Assembly: GCA_965204715.1 (NCBI GenBank)
Contig: OZ242009.1
Coordinates: forward strand, 744,001 to 808,000
Length of the DNA: 64,000 nt
Source of the DNA: CATOSP01 sp965204715
GTDB lineage: Bacteria > Chloroflexota > Dehalococcoidia > Lucifugimonadales > UBA3495
Reading direction: 5' to 3'
Numbering within the stretch: position 1 is the first letter of the stretch; the number at the start of each line of letters is the position of its first letter. Shown in pieces: positions 52,364-61,395 of this stretch. A program made the position numbers and the translations under genes. The notes under the pieces were generated by a model. The model saw only the letters and a list, made by a program, of their open reading frames with translations. It had not been told where the DNA came from and did not search any database.

Positions 52364-53095
52364 ATGCCAAACCAGACCGAGCCGAATGCGAACAACGCCC
52401 TGGGCGATCTGTTGCGCGGCATGATGCCCGGCAGTTGGGTGCTTTCGGAGAACACCCAGACTTTCCCGGCCCATCCGGGCCAGCACGCGGACGTGCTGAT
52501 AACCGCTCCGGGCCGTTCCCCGGTGGTGGTTGAGGCGGAGTACGAACCCGCTCCCGAGGCGGAGCAGGATGCCGCCGACCGGCTGGGCCTGGCCGTAGCG
52601 GGCGAGTCCCGCAGCATCGAGGCGGCGATTACGCTGCGCTATCCTGTCTCCGTGCGGGACGCCTACGACTTGGCGCAGGCCGTTGCCGATGCCCGCCTCT
52701 CCTACTGCGTACTCTATGAGGACGGCAGCCGCTTCCCCGAATCGGGCTGGCTGGAAGGCTCCGTAACCGACCTGGCCGACCTTGTCCGGCTGGTGTCCGT
52801 TCCCCAGAAGGAAGTGGACCGGGCGGCGGACACCCTACAGGACGGCATCGAGAGAGCGGCGGTTATACTGGACGAACTGAAGGACATGGCCCCGGCCACC
52901 GCCCGCGAGATCGCCCGGCTGCTGGGGATGTCCGACGTTCCCCAGACCCGCCGGATGGCCTGCGCCATCATGGCCAACGCCCTGGTGTTCCACGAGCGCA
53001 TCGCATTCTTCATGGGCGGGCAATGTCTGGGAATGGCGGATGGGAATGGTCGTGCGGGTCGCTATCAAATAGGGATTGCATGCCGCTTTCAGTAA
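52364..53095 (+). pseudogene. N-terminal fragment of a large DNA methylase-type protein
   Basis: A 243-residue reading frame beginning MPNQTEPNANNALGDLLRGM with a TFPAHPGQHADVLITAPGRS block and VVEAEYEP near residue 50. This resembles the N-terminal region of long N-6 DNA methylase/restriction-type proteins (over 1000 residues), where an endonuclease-like D-(x)n-ExE core (VVVEAEYEP) precedes the methylase. Homology-like character ends near ANALVFHERIAFF, after which ~25 unrelated residues lead to a stop. It therefore looks like a truncated restriction-modification gene. GGAG lies 7 bases before the ATG, so the fragment could still be translated. Confidence 0.55.
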
Positions 53096-53188
53096 CCCGC
53101 CTTCCCGATACTATTCTGGGTAAGTGTAGCAGCAGATAGTCTGGGCGGATCGTCTCTGTGGAGGTGCTGTCCAATATCAGGTCTGCAA

Positions 53189-54529
53189 TTATCGGCGGTG
53201 GGGGTCGGCAGGGTCCCAGTCATCGCAATATGCGACCTCAACCAGCCATATATATCGCGGCATCGGCAACCCTCTCGCGAATTTTACGAGAAAGCTTGGG
53301 TAGCCGCTCTTGGTGGATCCATCGCGGAGTTCTAGGAGGGTTTGCTTAAACGTGTTCGATCTTATCAGGATGGTCCTGGTTACGACCTCTCTGTCCTCTA
53401 TCCATCCTAGCTCTTTGGCTTGCCTGACCCACTCTTTCGTCTGTACCTTGACTGCATATTCATCCAACATCACTCTCGTTGGGAGGGGCACCAATATAGC
53501 ATCACACGAAAGATGGTGAGTCCCATCAGGCATCTCTACTGCCAGTTCTGTCGCGTAAGGTTCAGACCCTTTCTTGGAGTCCCAGACTTTTGCAGGCAGG
53601 TACATACCACGTTGGTCATCGTGGATGACTAAGTCGGAGATGAATTGGTGGGCCGGAATCAAGTCACCGGAACCGCTGTTCAGGGGTTCCGGTGACTTCA
53701 GCGTATATCCAACTACGGTGACCGCATGGCCTATACCATTGGTGTGAACCAGAAGAATCGGCGGTATCCCGCTATCTGCATACAGATGACATACGTCGAC
53801 CAGCCGTTCGGGAGTGGGGAAAGGATGAAAGCTGGGGTCAAAACCAATATCCAGAAGAGCTTGCTGCATTTCCTGTAAGTTCAGGCCCTTCCTGCCAAGG
53901 ACCGGGCCAAAAGGTCTGTTGAGAGACATGGCCATCTTCGTGATTTCCGACGTGCTATGCCATGCGATTTCCGGAATCTTCTCTGACAGGGGAGTAGAAG
54001 ACATCCACAATGCCGCAGTGGCGCAAGCCATTACCTTTTGATCCTGCGACATGTAGGCGCATGATTCGATGCTCAGCGGGATACCCGCTAGGTCAACTGG
54101 TGTCGTACCGCGAGTCGGAAACCGAGCCTTACTTCCCTCTAAGTTATCAGGGCACTTTATAAAAGTTCTCCCGAGAGTAGCGGGCCAATCGGGTCTGACC
54201 ACTGTGAATCCCATGTAGCTCGACTTCATTGCCCTTACGGTGGCATAGCTAGCATTTACTAGGCGCTGTTTGGTCAGTTTCTCGCGGAAGAAATGGATTC
54301 TGGTGGTTTCTCTCTTAATTGGAGTAAAAGACCTGCTGAGTTGCTCATGGTATGAAGCCGAATAATCTACGTCTATGTAGTCGGTCTCGATGATGGCCGT
54401 CATGGCGTCGGAGCTTATCGAGGTCAAATAGTTTTCCAGTCTCGCTACCGGCAACGGCCGGTGCTCGCCGGAAAAATGCTCGTTCAATGCCTCTTTAGCA
54501 GGTCTGACCTCGAAATTTTCGAAGGGCAT
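53189..54529 (-). CDS. Papain-like cysteine peptidase domain protein, unknown
   Basis: A 446-residue soluble protein. The C-terminal half shows a papain/C39-like triad in order: a Gln-x4-Cys motif in SQDQKVMACATAALWM (Cys near 175), His in GIGHAVTVVGY near 275 and Asp in LVIHDDQRGMY near 310. The N-terminal ~120 residues (ending near YMGFTVVRPDW) and the last ~90 are not recognised. No signal peptide or membrane helix, so it acts in the cytoplasm. It lies 75 bases downstream of a 63-residue gene on the same strand. ATG 54529 follows GAGGAG by 5 bases. Possible roles: maturation peptidase, deconjugating enzyme or defence effector; this is inference. Confidence 0.6.
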   Translation of the reverse strand: MPFENFEVRPAKEALNEHFSGEHRPLPVARLENYLTSISSDAMTAIIETDYIDVDYSASYHEQLSRSFTPIKRETTRIHFFREKLTKQRLVNASYATVRAMKSSYMGFTVVRPDWPATLGRTFIKCPDNLEGSKARFPTRGTTPVDLAGIPLSIESCAYMSQDQKVMACATAALWMSSTPLSEKIPEIAWHSTSEITKMAMSLNRPFGPVLGRKGLNLQEMQQALLDIGFDPSFHPFPTPERLVDVCHLYADSGIPPILLVHTNGIGHAVTVVGYTLKSPEPLNSGSGDLIPAHQFISDLVIHDDQRGMYLPAKVWDSKKGSEPYATELAVEMPDGTHHLSCDAILVPLPTRVMLDEYAVKVQTKEWVRQAKELGWIEDREVVTRTILIRSNTFKQTLLELRDGSTKSGYPSFLVKFARGLPMPRYIWLVEVAYCDDWDPADPHRR

Positions 54530-54604
54530 TTGTCTCCTCTGTTTATCCAACAGTAAGGGCGGGATACATCCCGCCCTTGTTCAAGGACCTTGTTTGGTTG
54601 GGTG

Positions 54605-54796
54605 TTATCCCAATCTCTTGGTCATCAATTCCCCCAAACTGCCCGGAGAATGTACCTGTTGGCGCTCTTCCCGCATCTGTCGCATCCTCTTTATGACTTC
54701 TGGAGGAGTGTTTCTTACAAATTCCTCCACCTCTCTAGCGACTTCCTTAGGGTCACGACGCTCACTGTTTTCTTGCGTCATACTTAGCTCCTTCAT
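54605..54796 (-). CDS. 63-residue charged helical protein upstream of the peptidase gene
   Basis: Starts MKELSMTQENSERRDPKEVA with a perfect GGAGGT ribosome site just before the ATG. It is rich in Glu and Arg, predicted helical (RRDPKEVAREVEEFVRNTPP, VIKRMRQMREERQQV), and ends GSLGELMTKRLG. It has no cysteine and no signal. The strong ribosome site and tight spacing to the downstream cysteine-peptidase gene suggest a two-gene unit. It may be a substrate, an antitoxin-like partner or a regulator; nothing in it identifies a family. Confidence 0.55.
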   Translation of the reverse strand: MKELSMTQENSERRDPKEVAREVEEFVRNTPPEVIKRMRQMREERQQVHSPGSLGELMTKRLG

Positions 54797-55462
54797 GGCC
54801 ACCTCCGTGTTCGTCGGGAGAACTAGGTCTACGCCGAACTGACTCGCCACTCTGCTAGCAACTAGACCGGACCACTGCTAAGTCGTTCGGCATTATGGCT
54901 GATGAGTTTCGGGAATGCAACAGTTGAAGCTATTTGCGAGAACGAAATCAGTGCCTTGGACGGCTCTGGTGATTTCCCGTGTTGGTTGTCGTAGACCAGT
55001 TGTGAGGTTTACTCGCGAGGATGCCAACTCTTCGAGTTGACTCCGTCCGACTTCCATTTCTGTCAATCGATTATATCTGGTTGATCGGATAACTGCCAGT
55101 GGCCTTGCTATCATCAACAACTGGGACTCGTTTCCCCACGCGCTGCTGGTCTTTCCCTTTTGTAGTATTCCCCCCGAAAATCCACTTGCTCCTCACTGAC
55201 ATCGTTGGATCGGGGCTTGAGGTTCGTCTCCCTTGGATGCAGCCTTCGTGGCACAGGATTTCAGAACCCGAGGAGGGGACTTGCCGTGACCGTGAGGTCT
55301 GCGGCTGTCAATGGAACGATTGCACGGGGTGATGATAGTACACCGACGGTACCATTGGGGTGCTCAGTGCTCTGGGTGGCCTCATACAGGCGGGTACGCC
55401 AACACCTTCGGTACACGGGGGCAAGGCGCGGCCCGGGGATGCAAAGTTAGAGATGTAGGCTA
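54797..55462. other. Gap upstream of small-protein operon, no gene recognised
   Basis: These 666 bases up to the IS630 left end contain only short, non-convincing reading frames. It should hold the promoter of the minus-strand two-gene unit, but I see no strong consensus boxes. Confidence 0.45.
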
Positions 55463-56688
55463 GTGGTCTGCCACTATTGTATTGATGGGTATAGGGACTT
55501 GAGCTTGATCCGGGCGTCCCCGGTGGTGAAGCGCCACTGGGCCTGAATCGCATCGCGGTTTCGCTGGCTCTCCCAAGCCCAAGTCTCCTCTCTCAGTATT
55601 TCCTGAGAGGGAATCCGGCGGTCCAGGCACTGCCGGGCCAGCACCGCCAATTCACTCTCTGCCATGTTCAGCCAGCTTCCATGCTTCGGCGTGTAGTGGA
55701 TCTCCAGCCTCTCCGCTATGCGCCGCGCCTCCCCAGGCTCAAATGCCTCGTACAGTGACGACGGGTGATGCGTGTTCAGATTGTCCATCACCAGCACTAT
55801 CCGGTCCTTGTCCGGGTAGTCCACGTCCACCAGTTGCCGCACCACCCGCGCCCAGTCAACCTTGGTGCGCCGGTCCGTGACCTCCACCCGGCGCCACCCC
55901 TCCAGGGGCGCGAACAGCATGAACAGGTTGCTCACCCCGTTGCGCCGGTATTCGTAATCGTAGCAGGCTGACGCACCAGGCCGGGCCAGCCGCGGCCGGC
56001 GGGTTTACTTCACCTGCTGTTTGCTGGTCTCGTCCAGGCACACCAGCACCTCGTTGTCCCCGAACCGGCGGTGATATACCTCCAGCACGTCCTCCATGGC
56101 GCAGACGAACCCGGCATTGGCCCTGGGCAGGATGCACCAGCTTTCCTTCAGCCAGGGCTTGAACCGGTTTTTTTCAGACACCGGCGCACCGTCTCCGGGC
56201 TGATGCTCTCCACAACCTCCCGTTCCACCAGCCGGTCAGCCAGCAGTTGCAGTGTCCAGCCAGCCCGGCCACCGGGCGGCTGGGAGCAGGCCAGGGCCAC
56301 CAGGCGGGCCTCGCCCTCACCGTCCAGTTTCCTGGGGCGGCGGTTCAGTTGCTCCTTGCGTCCCAGGGCCCTTTCCAGACCCTCCTCCACGCAGCGGCGG
56401 CGCACCCGCTCCACCGTGGTGGCGCCCACCTTCAGGGCCCGGGCTATATCCTGGTCCCGCAAGGCCCCGCCGTCCTGATTCTCATCGCAGAGCAACAGAA
56501 TGCGGGCGTGAGTCTGCCGGTAAGCCGCCTCCCTGCCCTTGGACACCAGCCCTTTCAGTTCCTCCTGCTCCTGTCCCGTCAGATGCACCCGGTATTTCTT
56601 GACCATCGCCTCAACCCCACTTCTCGAACTTCTCAGGCTGCCAACCCATTATACCCTGCCAGTCATCAGTTCAATGGTGGCCGTCCAC
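55463..56688 (-). mobile_element. IS630-family insertion sequence (~1226 bp)
   Basis: Imperfect ~25-base inverted repeats (left GTGGTCTGCCACTATTG, right reading inward GTGGACGGCCACCATTG) bound the element, each flanked by TA (55461-55462 and 56689-56690), the hallmark target duplication of IS630/Tc1-mariner elements. It contains one disrupted transposase gene on the minus strand. Confidence 0.82.
55474..56606 (-). pseudogene. IS630-family transposase, frameshifted and with a nonsense codon
   Basis: The N-terminal part (56606-56148) is a helix-turn-helix region starting VKKYRVHLTGQEQEELKGLV, with RDQDIARALKVGATTVERVR. At a run of seven A residues (56174-56168, minus strand) the frame shifts; the following frame reads NRFKPWLKESWCILPRANAG, then LVCLDETSKQQVK and a TAA at 56007-56005 where GAA (Glu) is expected. 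The C-terminal part (YEYRRNGVSNLFMLFAPLEG, LVMDNLNTHH, YTPKHGSWLNMAE) carries the rest of the DDE triad. A-run slippage is used by some IS630 elements on purpose, but the extra stop makes this copy inactive. Confidence 0.85.
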
Positions 56689-56772
56689 TAGACAAGGCTG
56701 ACGTATCTTTGCTCCAGAAGTCTTATCATCGAACACTGGTTTGAGGTGGAGCCAAGAGAATTGAGATTGGGT

Positions 56773-56997
56773 CTAGTCGATGAGCTTGGGCAGGTACGGA
56801 GGGTCGTTCCGCTTGGCAGTGGTAATGACGTGACCAAGGGGCAAGCCATATTCGGCATCTACAACGGAGTGGAACTTTTAGTCCTAGTGCCATTCCTTCT
56901 CTCCGTCCTTGCCACGGGTCGCGTTTATGGCGGTCCAGAACGCATTGGAGTCGCTGATTATCTTCTGATTGGGGTTGCCGTGGCTCTTTGCAGTCAT
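56773..56997 (-). pseudogene. Transposase remnant with two internal stops
   Basis: On the minus strand one frame reads SHGNPNQKIISDSNAFWTAI, NATRGKDGEKEWH, then TAG and TAA stops, then KFHSVVDAEYGLPLGHVITT followed by AKRNDPPYLPKLID. The second half is typical of the middle of IS4/IS5-type transposases. The rest of the gene is missing. The remainder of 56691-57251 shows nothing else recognisable. Confidence 0.65.
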
Positions 56998-57251
56998 GGA
57001 ATCTAAGTCGACCGAGCTTGAACCAAAACTCCCTTCTGAATCAATACTCGGAGGCTGAACCAAAAGTCTGGTTCAAGTTGGGGTTTTGGTGCAAAGCCGT
57101 GAAGGGTAACAATGTGGGAACCTCCTTGCGGCTGGGATTTGGCAAACTTGCCACAGCCCGCCGGGTCCCAACGTAAGCCGTGCAAGGGGGCATGGTGCCA
57201 GACCCCTAGCAAACAGACTTACGTTGGAATATCTCATGGCTGACCCTCTGG

Positions 57252-58484
57252 GCCAGGGCAATCGCGTTTTAACTGTGGAGGACTTTTAGCAGGTAGTCTT
57301 CCCGCCACCCGGCTTGGAGGCGTTTGCCCTGGATGCCCACTTTCAGGCTGGTCTCCCTTTTCAGCAGGTTGTGGGATATCTGCCGCAGCATCGCCATGTT
57401 TTGCGGTCCATTGTCCTTGCGCACCCGGCATTGGTCCTCACCAAAGGTCACATCCAAACTCCAGTGCAACGAATTCTCGATGCTCCAATGGCTGCGTACC
57501 GCCTCCAGCAGCCGGCTTGCCGGGGCCTCAAGGCTGCTGATGTAGTACCTGGGTTGCGCCGTGACCTTGGCCGCTGTCTCCCGGTGACCGGTCACCCTGA
57601 CCACCGGCCGCAGGTTGGGCCATTCCCGCCCGGTGCTCAAGTAGTCCAGGCAATCAGGACCGGAAATGACCCGGCACTCCCGCCGTTCCAAGCGTCCGTG
57701 CCCCTTGTTCAAGGTGCTGGCATAGTCATGGGGCACCCCTTCAAAGCCGAATTCCTCCGCTCCCCCAAAGAGGTCCTGCACGTCCTCGTACAATCGGCCC
57801 TGGTTCTCCTTCAAGGCCAGTACGTAACCGGCGCCAACGTCCAAAATTCCTTGAGCGATGTCCTTCTGGCAACCCATGGCGTCGATAGTGACGATACACC
57901 CGTGGAGGTCCAGCATTTGCAGCAATTGGGGGATGGCGGTGACTTCGTTGGACTTCTCCTCAGTCTTGACCTGGCCCAGAGTCATGGTGTTGGCCGATGC
58001 CCAGGCGCTGACCAGATGAATGGCCTCCTTGCCCGAGGTGCGGTCATGGGAACGGCGCACCGTCTTGCCGTCAATGGCCACCACTTCTCCAGGAAGCAGT
58101 TGGGCCATCGCCCCAGTCCAGGCGATGAAGCAGTCCTGGAACTGCTCCGGGTCAAGCCGGGCAAAGACGTCGCCAAAGGTGTCGTGGGACGGGATGCCGT
58201 GAGGCAGTTCCAGGAAGGTCTTTAACCATTCCTCCTTGCTCTTGCCGAACATTTCCATGTGGACCCAGGAGTCGGCGCCACAGATGGTGGCGCAGATAGC
58301 GATGACGATGATGTCCAGCAATTGGTGACGCTTGCAGCGGTCTATCCTGGGGTCCTCCAGTGCTTCAAAACTGTCCATAATGGATGCGCTCTTCCCCATC
58401 TTCATCACTCCTCCCATCTTTCCTTCACATCCGCAGATTTCCATACTCCATCAACTGTACCATCTATAACGCGATTGCCCTGGC
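57252..58484 (-). mobile_element. ISAs1-family insertion sequence (~1233 bp)
   Basis: Perfect 17-base inverted ends (GCCAGGGCAATCGCGTT at 57252-57268 and its complement at 58468-58484) enclose a single intact transposase gene. I see no clear target-site duplication. Confidence 0.85.
57269..58399 (-). CDS. ISAs1-family transposase, intact
   Basis: A 376-residue DDE transposase. The family N-terminus is clear (DSFEALEDPRIDRCKRHQLL, IVIAICATICGADSW), followed by the DDE region: first Asp in VVAIDGKTVRRSHD, second in IVTIDAMGCQKDIA with VLALKENQ, and the Glu in SHWSIENSLHWSLDVTFGED. The frame is unbroken and the length normal, so the element may be active. ATG 58399 is chosen because GGGAGGAG lies 8 bases upstream. 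Confidence 0.92.
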   Translation of the reverse strand: MGKSASIMDSFEALEDPRIDRCKRHQLLDIIVIAICATICGADSWVHMEMFGKSKEEWLKTFLELPHGIPSHDTFGDVFARLDPEQFQDCFIAWTGAMAQLLPGEVVAIDGKTVRRSHDRTSGKEAIHLVSAWASANTMTLGQVKTEEKSNEVTAIPQLLQMLDLHGCIVTIDAMGCQKDIAQGILDVGAGYVLALKENQGRLYEDVQDLFGGAEEFGFEGVPHDYASTLNKGHGRLERRECRVISGPDCLDYLSTGREWPNLRPVVRVTGHRETAAKVTAQPRYYISSLEAPASRLLEAVRSHWSIENSLHWSLDVTFGEDQCRVRKDNGPQNMAMLRQISHNLLKRETSLKVGIQGKRLQAGWREDYLLKVLHS

Positions 58485-58552
58485 GTTTGGGCTGTGGCGT
58501 TGCCATCCCAGCATATACTGGGATACCCTACAAGCAAACGGAACCAACCGGT

Positions 58553-58641
58553 ACGCCGCCATATTTGGACGGGACGGGGGATGCAGACAGATTCATACAT
58601 GGTCCGGGGAGCGATGCTCGCTCCCCGGACCGTATTTTTCG
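58553..58641 (+). repeat. 89-bp direct repeat, right boundary of island
   Basis: Second copy of the repeat at 47211-47299, same orientation, about 92% identical by eye. It lies between the ISAs1 element and the GH15 gene; the rest of the 314-base gap shows no gene. Confidence 0.85.
58599..58637 (+). terminator. Strong terminator hairpin within right direct repeat
   Basis: A 16-bp stem with one G-T pair (58599-58614 with 58618-58633), a TGC loop and then ATTTTT. Base changes relative to the left copy fall in the loop or keep pairing. Confidence 0.82.
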
Positions 58642-58798
58642 GGTTGGCCGAGCGCTAATCATCCCCCAGTGCAAACTGGTAATATGAGGGGCCATGCGGA
58701 CTGGATTCACCGGGGACGGACCCCATCCGCCGCCGCCCAATGGGAGGTCTGCCGGGGCGTTGCGGAAACGGGCCACAAGCCGGGGAGCGGGGTGCAAT

Positions 58799-60670
58799 AT
58801 GAGCTACCAGCCCATTGAGAACTACGGGATCATCGGCAACATGCACACGGTAGCGCTGGTGGGCATCAACGGTTCCATCGACTGGTTCTGTATGCCCAGT
58901 TTCGATTCGCCCAGCGTGTTCGGCGCGATTCTCGACGAGGCCAGGGGAGGGCATTTCAAGATCTCCCCAACCACGGGCGACGTAACTCACAAGCAAATCT
59001 ACTGGCCCCAGACCAACGTGCTGGTGACCCGTTTCCTGTCGCCCGACGGCGTGGGCGAGGTAACGGACTTCATGCCGATGGAGACCACCAGGCCGGCGGA
59101 CAACCACGAGCACAACGAACTGGTGCGCCGGGTGAACGTCGTCCGGGGGACCATGCGGTTCCGGATGGAGTGTTTTCCCGCCTTCAACTACGGACAGGAC
59201 TCCCATGAAATCGTGGTGCTCTCCGAGTCGGGGGCGCACTTCGTGTCTCCGACGATCTGGCTGCAACTGTCCACGGAAGCGCCACTGCACCGGGAGTTCA
59301 CGGGACCTGAAGGCGGGAGAAGGGAGGGTATAGTCTCCGAGTTCACGCTGCGGGAGGGGCAGACCATCGCCTTCGCCATCGGGGAGGTGTGCGAGCAGTG
59401 CGGCGACTATCTCCCCCCCTACTCCCACGTTACAGGGCAGCAGATTTTCGAGGAAACGATAAATTACTGGCGGCGCTGGCTCGGCACATCCACCTACCGG
59501 GGCCGCTGGCGGGAGATCGTGGAACGCTCCGCGCTTGTGCTCAAGCTGCTCACCTACCAGCCCACCGGGGCCATCGTCGCCGCGCCGACGTGCAGCCTGC
59601 CCGAGGAACTGGGCGGGGAGCGCAATTGGGACTACCGCTACACCTGGATACGAGACGCGGCCTTCACACTCTACGGCCTGCTGCGCATCGGCTTCACCGA
59701 GGAAGCGGCCCGTTTCATGGACTTCATCGAGGCCAGGGCCAGTGAAATCAACCCCGACGGCACACTCCAGATCATGTACGGGATCGACGGACGACACGAC
59801 CTCACCGAGGTCACACTGGACCACCTGGATGGCTACCGGGGTTCCCGCCCGGTGCGCATCGGCAACGGGGCCTACGGCCAGTTGCAGTTGGACATCTACG
59901 GCGAACTGATGGACGCGGTGTACCTGTACAACCGCTACGGCCGTCCCATCTCCTATGACTTCTGGACCCACCTGCGGGGGCTGATCAACTGGGTCTGCGA
60001 CAACTGGGACCGACCCGATGACGGGGTGTGGGAAGTCCGCAGCGGACGGAGCCACTTCGTATATTCAAAGCTGATGTGCTGGGTAGCCCTGGACCGGGCG
60101 CTTCGGGTGGCCGACGCCCGCGCCTTCCCCGCGGACCGGCAGAAATGGCACATGACCCGGGACCGCATCTATGAGGACATTATGAAACGGGGGTGGAACA
60201 GCAAGCGCCGGGCCTTCGTGCAGGCCTACGGCAGCGATCACCTGGACGCTTCCAACCTGATCATGCCGCTGGTGTTCTTCCTGGCCCCCTCCGACCCCAG
60301 GATGCTCCAGACCCTGGACGCGATCAACCGTTCCCCGGAGGAGGGCGGGCTGGTGTCCAACAGCCTGGTCTACCGCTACAACGTCCAGGCGTCTCCCGAC
60401 GGGATCCGCGGCGAGGAGGGCACATTCAACATGTGCACCTTCTGGCTGGTAGAGGCGCTGACCCGGGCCGGCTGGTCCGACCCGTCCCGGCTCGACCAGG
60501 CCCAGCTGGTGTTCGAGAAGATGCTGAGTTACGCCAACCATCTTGGCCTCTACGCCGAAGAAACGGGCCACAGCGGGGAAGGGCTGGGGAACTTTCCCCA
60601 GGCATTCACCCACCTGGCCCTGATCAGCTCGGCCTTCAACCTGGACCGGGCCCTGGACGGCATTCACTGA
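58799..60670 (+). CDS. Glycoside hydrolase family 15 (glucoamylase/trehalase-like)
   Basis: A 623-residue cytoplasmic GH15 enzyme. The N-terminal beta-domain starts YQPIENYGIIGNMHTVALVG with IDWFCMPSFDSPSVFGAILD. The (alpha/alpha)6 catalytic domain has the catalytic-acid region LGGERNWDYRYTWIRDAAFT near residue 277, YGQLQLDIYGELMDAVY near 365 and the second catalytic Glu in RGEEGTFNMCTFWLVEALTR near 545. Bacterial GH15 proteins of this length hydrolyse terminal glucose from malto-oligosaccharides or trehalose; which one cannot be told. ATG 58799 is the start; a longer frame upstream is not protein-like. It stands alone, just outside the island. Confidence 0.92.
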   Translation: MSYQPIENYGIIGNMHTVALVGINGSIDWFCMPSFDSPSVFGAILDEARGGHFKISPTTGDVTHKQIYWPQTNVLVTRFLSPDGVGEVTDFMPMETTRPADNHEHNELVRRVNVVRGTMRFRMECFPAFNYGQDSHEIVVLSESGAHFVSPTIWLQLSTEAPLHREFTGPEGGRREGIVSEFTLREGQTIAFAIGEVCEQCGDYLPPYSHVTGQQIFEETINYWRRWLGTSTYRGRWREIVERSALVLKLLTYQPTGAIVAAPTCSLPEELGGERNWDYRYTWIRDAAFTLYGLLRIGFTEEAARFMDFIEARASEINPDGTLQIMYGIDGRHDLTEVTLDHLDGYRGSRPVRIGNGAYGQLQLDIYGELMDAVYLYNRYGRPISYDFWTHLRGLINWVCDNWDRPDDGVWEVRSGRSHFVYSKLMCWVALDRALRVADARAFPADRQKWHMTRDRIYEDIMKRGWNSKRRAFVQAYGSDHLDASNLIMPLVFFLAPSDPRMLQTLDAINRSPEEGGLVSNSLVYRYNVQASPDGIRGEEGTFNMCTFWLVEALTRAGWSDPSRLDQAQLVFEKMLSYANHLGLYAEETGHSGEGLGNFPQAFTHLALISSAFNLDRALDGIH

Positions 60671-60722
60671 GCGACGCATAAGAGACGCAACGAAGAGACG
60701 CAACGAAGCGACGCAACGAAGA
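60671..60722 (+). repeat. Short tandem repeat, 13-bp unit
   Basis: Three near-perfect copies of GACGCAACGAAGA (60684-60722) preceded by a degenerate copy, directly after the GH15 stop codon. Confidence 0.75.
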
Positions 60723-60825
60723 CCGGGCAGACGCAGCAACCGGGGACTGTTCAACCGGAACAGATTCGCGGCACAGTGGGCTATACGAGCTTTTGACATA
60801 CAGGTCCGGGATACTGGCACGCGAG

Positions 60826-60850
60826 GTATCAATAATGCTATAATCGATAC
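60826..60850 (+). promoter_or_regulatory. Palindromic operator overlapping an extended -10 box
   Basis: A 25-base imperfect palindrome with half-sites GTATCAATAAT and ATAATCGATAC overlaps TGCTATAAT (60836-60844), an extended -10 element with a perfect TATAAT. It is 75 bases before the His-rich gene, so a repressor, perhaps metal-responsive, could bind here. Confidence 0.5.
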
Positions 60851-60924
60851 AAGGTCTGGAGGCACGTACCGTGGTGTTGACCGGGGCTGCCCGGACCGGA
60901 AACAGAGATTGGGAGGAAGAAGCA

Positions 60925-61170
60925 ATGGCATTGCAGCACCACGACGTTCACGAGTGCGACGAGCACGAACATCACGGGGACGAGCCCGGCCACGTCCACG
61001 ACCCCCACGAGTGCGACGGCCACGAGCACCACGCTGAGGCCCACGACCATCACGCGCACGAGTGCGATACCCACGAGCACCACGGCGATGAGCCCGGCCA
61101 CGTCCACGACATCCACGAGTGCGACGAGCACGAGCACCACGAACACGAGCACGCAGGCCATACCCACTAG
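60925..61170 (+). CDS. Histidine-rich metal-binding mini-protein
   Basis: An 81-residue protein that is about one third His, with Asp, Glu and a few Cys. It is built from repeats of HECDEHEHHGDEPGHVHD type (three to four copies), each with an H-E-C motif. Such composition binds Zn, Ni or Co with high capacity and suggests a metal store or chaperone. There is no signal peptide. GGGAGGAAG precedes the ATG at 60925, a good ribosome site that supports expression. It faces a CDF metal exporter gene whose N-terminus is also His-rich, with a terminator between, so both likely serve metal balance. Confidence 0.75.
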   Translation: MALQHHDVHECDEHEHHGDEPGHVHDPHECDGHEHHAEAHDHHAHECDTHEHHGDEPGHVHDIHECDEHEHHEHEHAGHTH

Positions 61171-61204
61171 GCAAACCGCCCACTGAGAACGCCGCCCCAT
61201 GGCT

Positions 61205-61250
61205 GGGGGGCCGGCACGGCCGCGGAGAATCCGCTTCTCAGCAACTGGCA
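61205..61250. repeat. Short dispersed repeat
   Basis: Contains GGCCGGCACGGCCGCGGAGA then ATCCGCTTCTCAG, the clearest copy of the family core, immediately before the terminator at 61250-61288. Confidence 0.6.
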
Positions 61251-61288
61251 GAGGCCCCCGCGGGTGTGACGGGGGCCTCTTCGTTTTT
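61250..61288 (+). terminator. Terminator of His-rich gene
   Basis: A perfect 11-bp AGAGGCCCCCG/CGGGGGCCTCT stem with a 9-base loop, followed by TCGTTTTT. Confidence 0.88.
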
Positions 61289-61395
61289 ACCGCAAGCCAC
61301 AACGGGCTGGTCTGTTGCGGCTATTTTCAAACCCGTCTATTTCAGGAACGCCGCCCCACGCATTGTTCTTAACGACTGAACGACTGACCAGGCGG

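Larger units (their letters stand above)
47300..58552. mobile_element. Putative genomic island between 89-bp direct repeats
   Basis: This 11.25-kb interval lies between the two direct repeats. It holds two insertion sequences, two transposase remnants, a probable IetAS defence pair, a truncated methylase-type gene and a small-protein/peptidase pair. Codons in the defence genes end in A or T more often than in the flanking genes. No integrase is present, so movement would rely on recombination between the repeats or on other elements. Confidence 0.6.

Noticed and set aside
55856..56137. 93-residue minus-strand frame inside IS630
   Set aside because: It is the third frame between the two true transposase parts and has no family features.
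57003..57212. 69-residue minus-strand frame between the transposase remnant and ISAs1
   Set aside because: No ribosome site, no recognisable motif and unstable composition.
58655..60055. 466-residue minus-strand frame opposite GH15 gene
   Set aside because: Antisense shadow of a clearly recognised enzyme.
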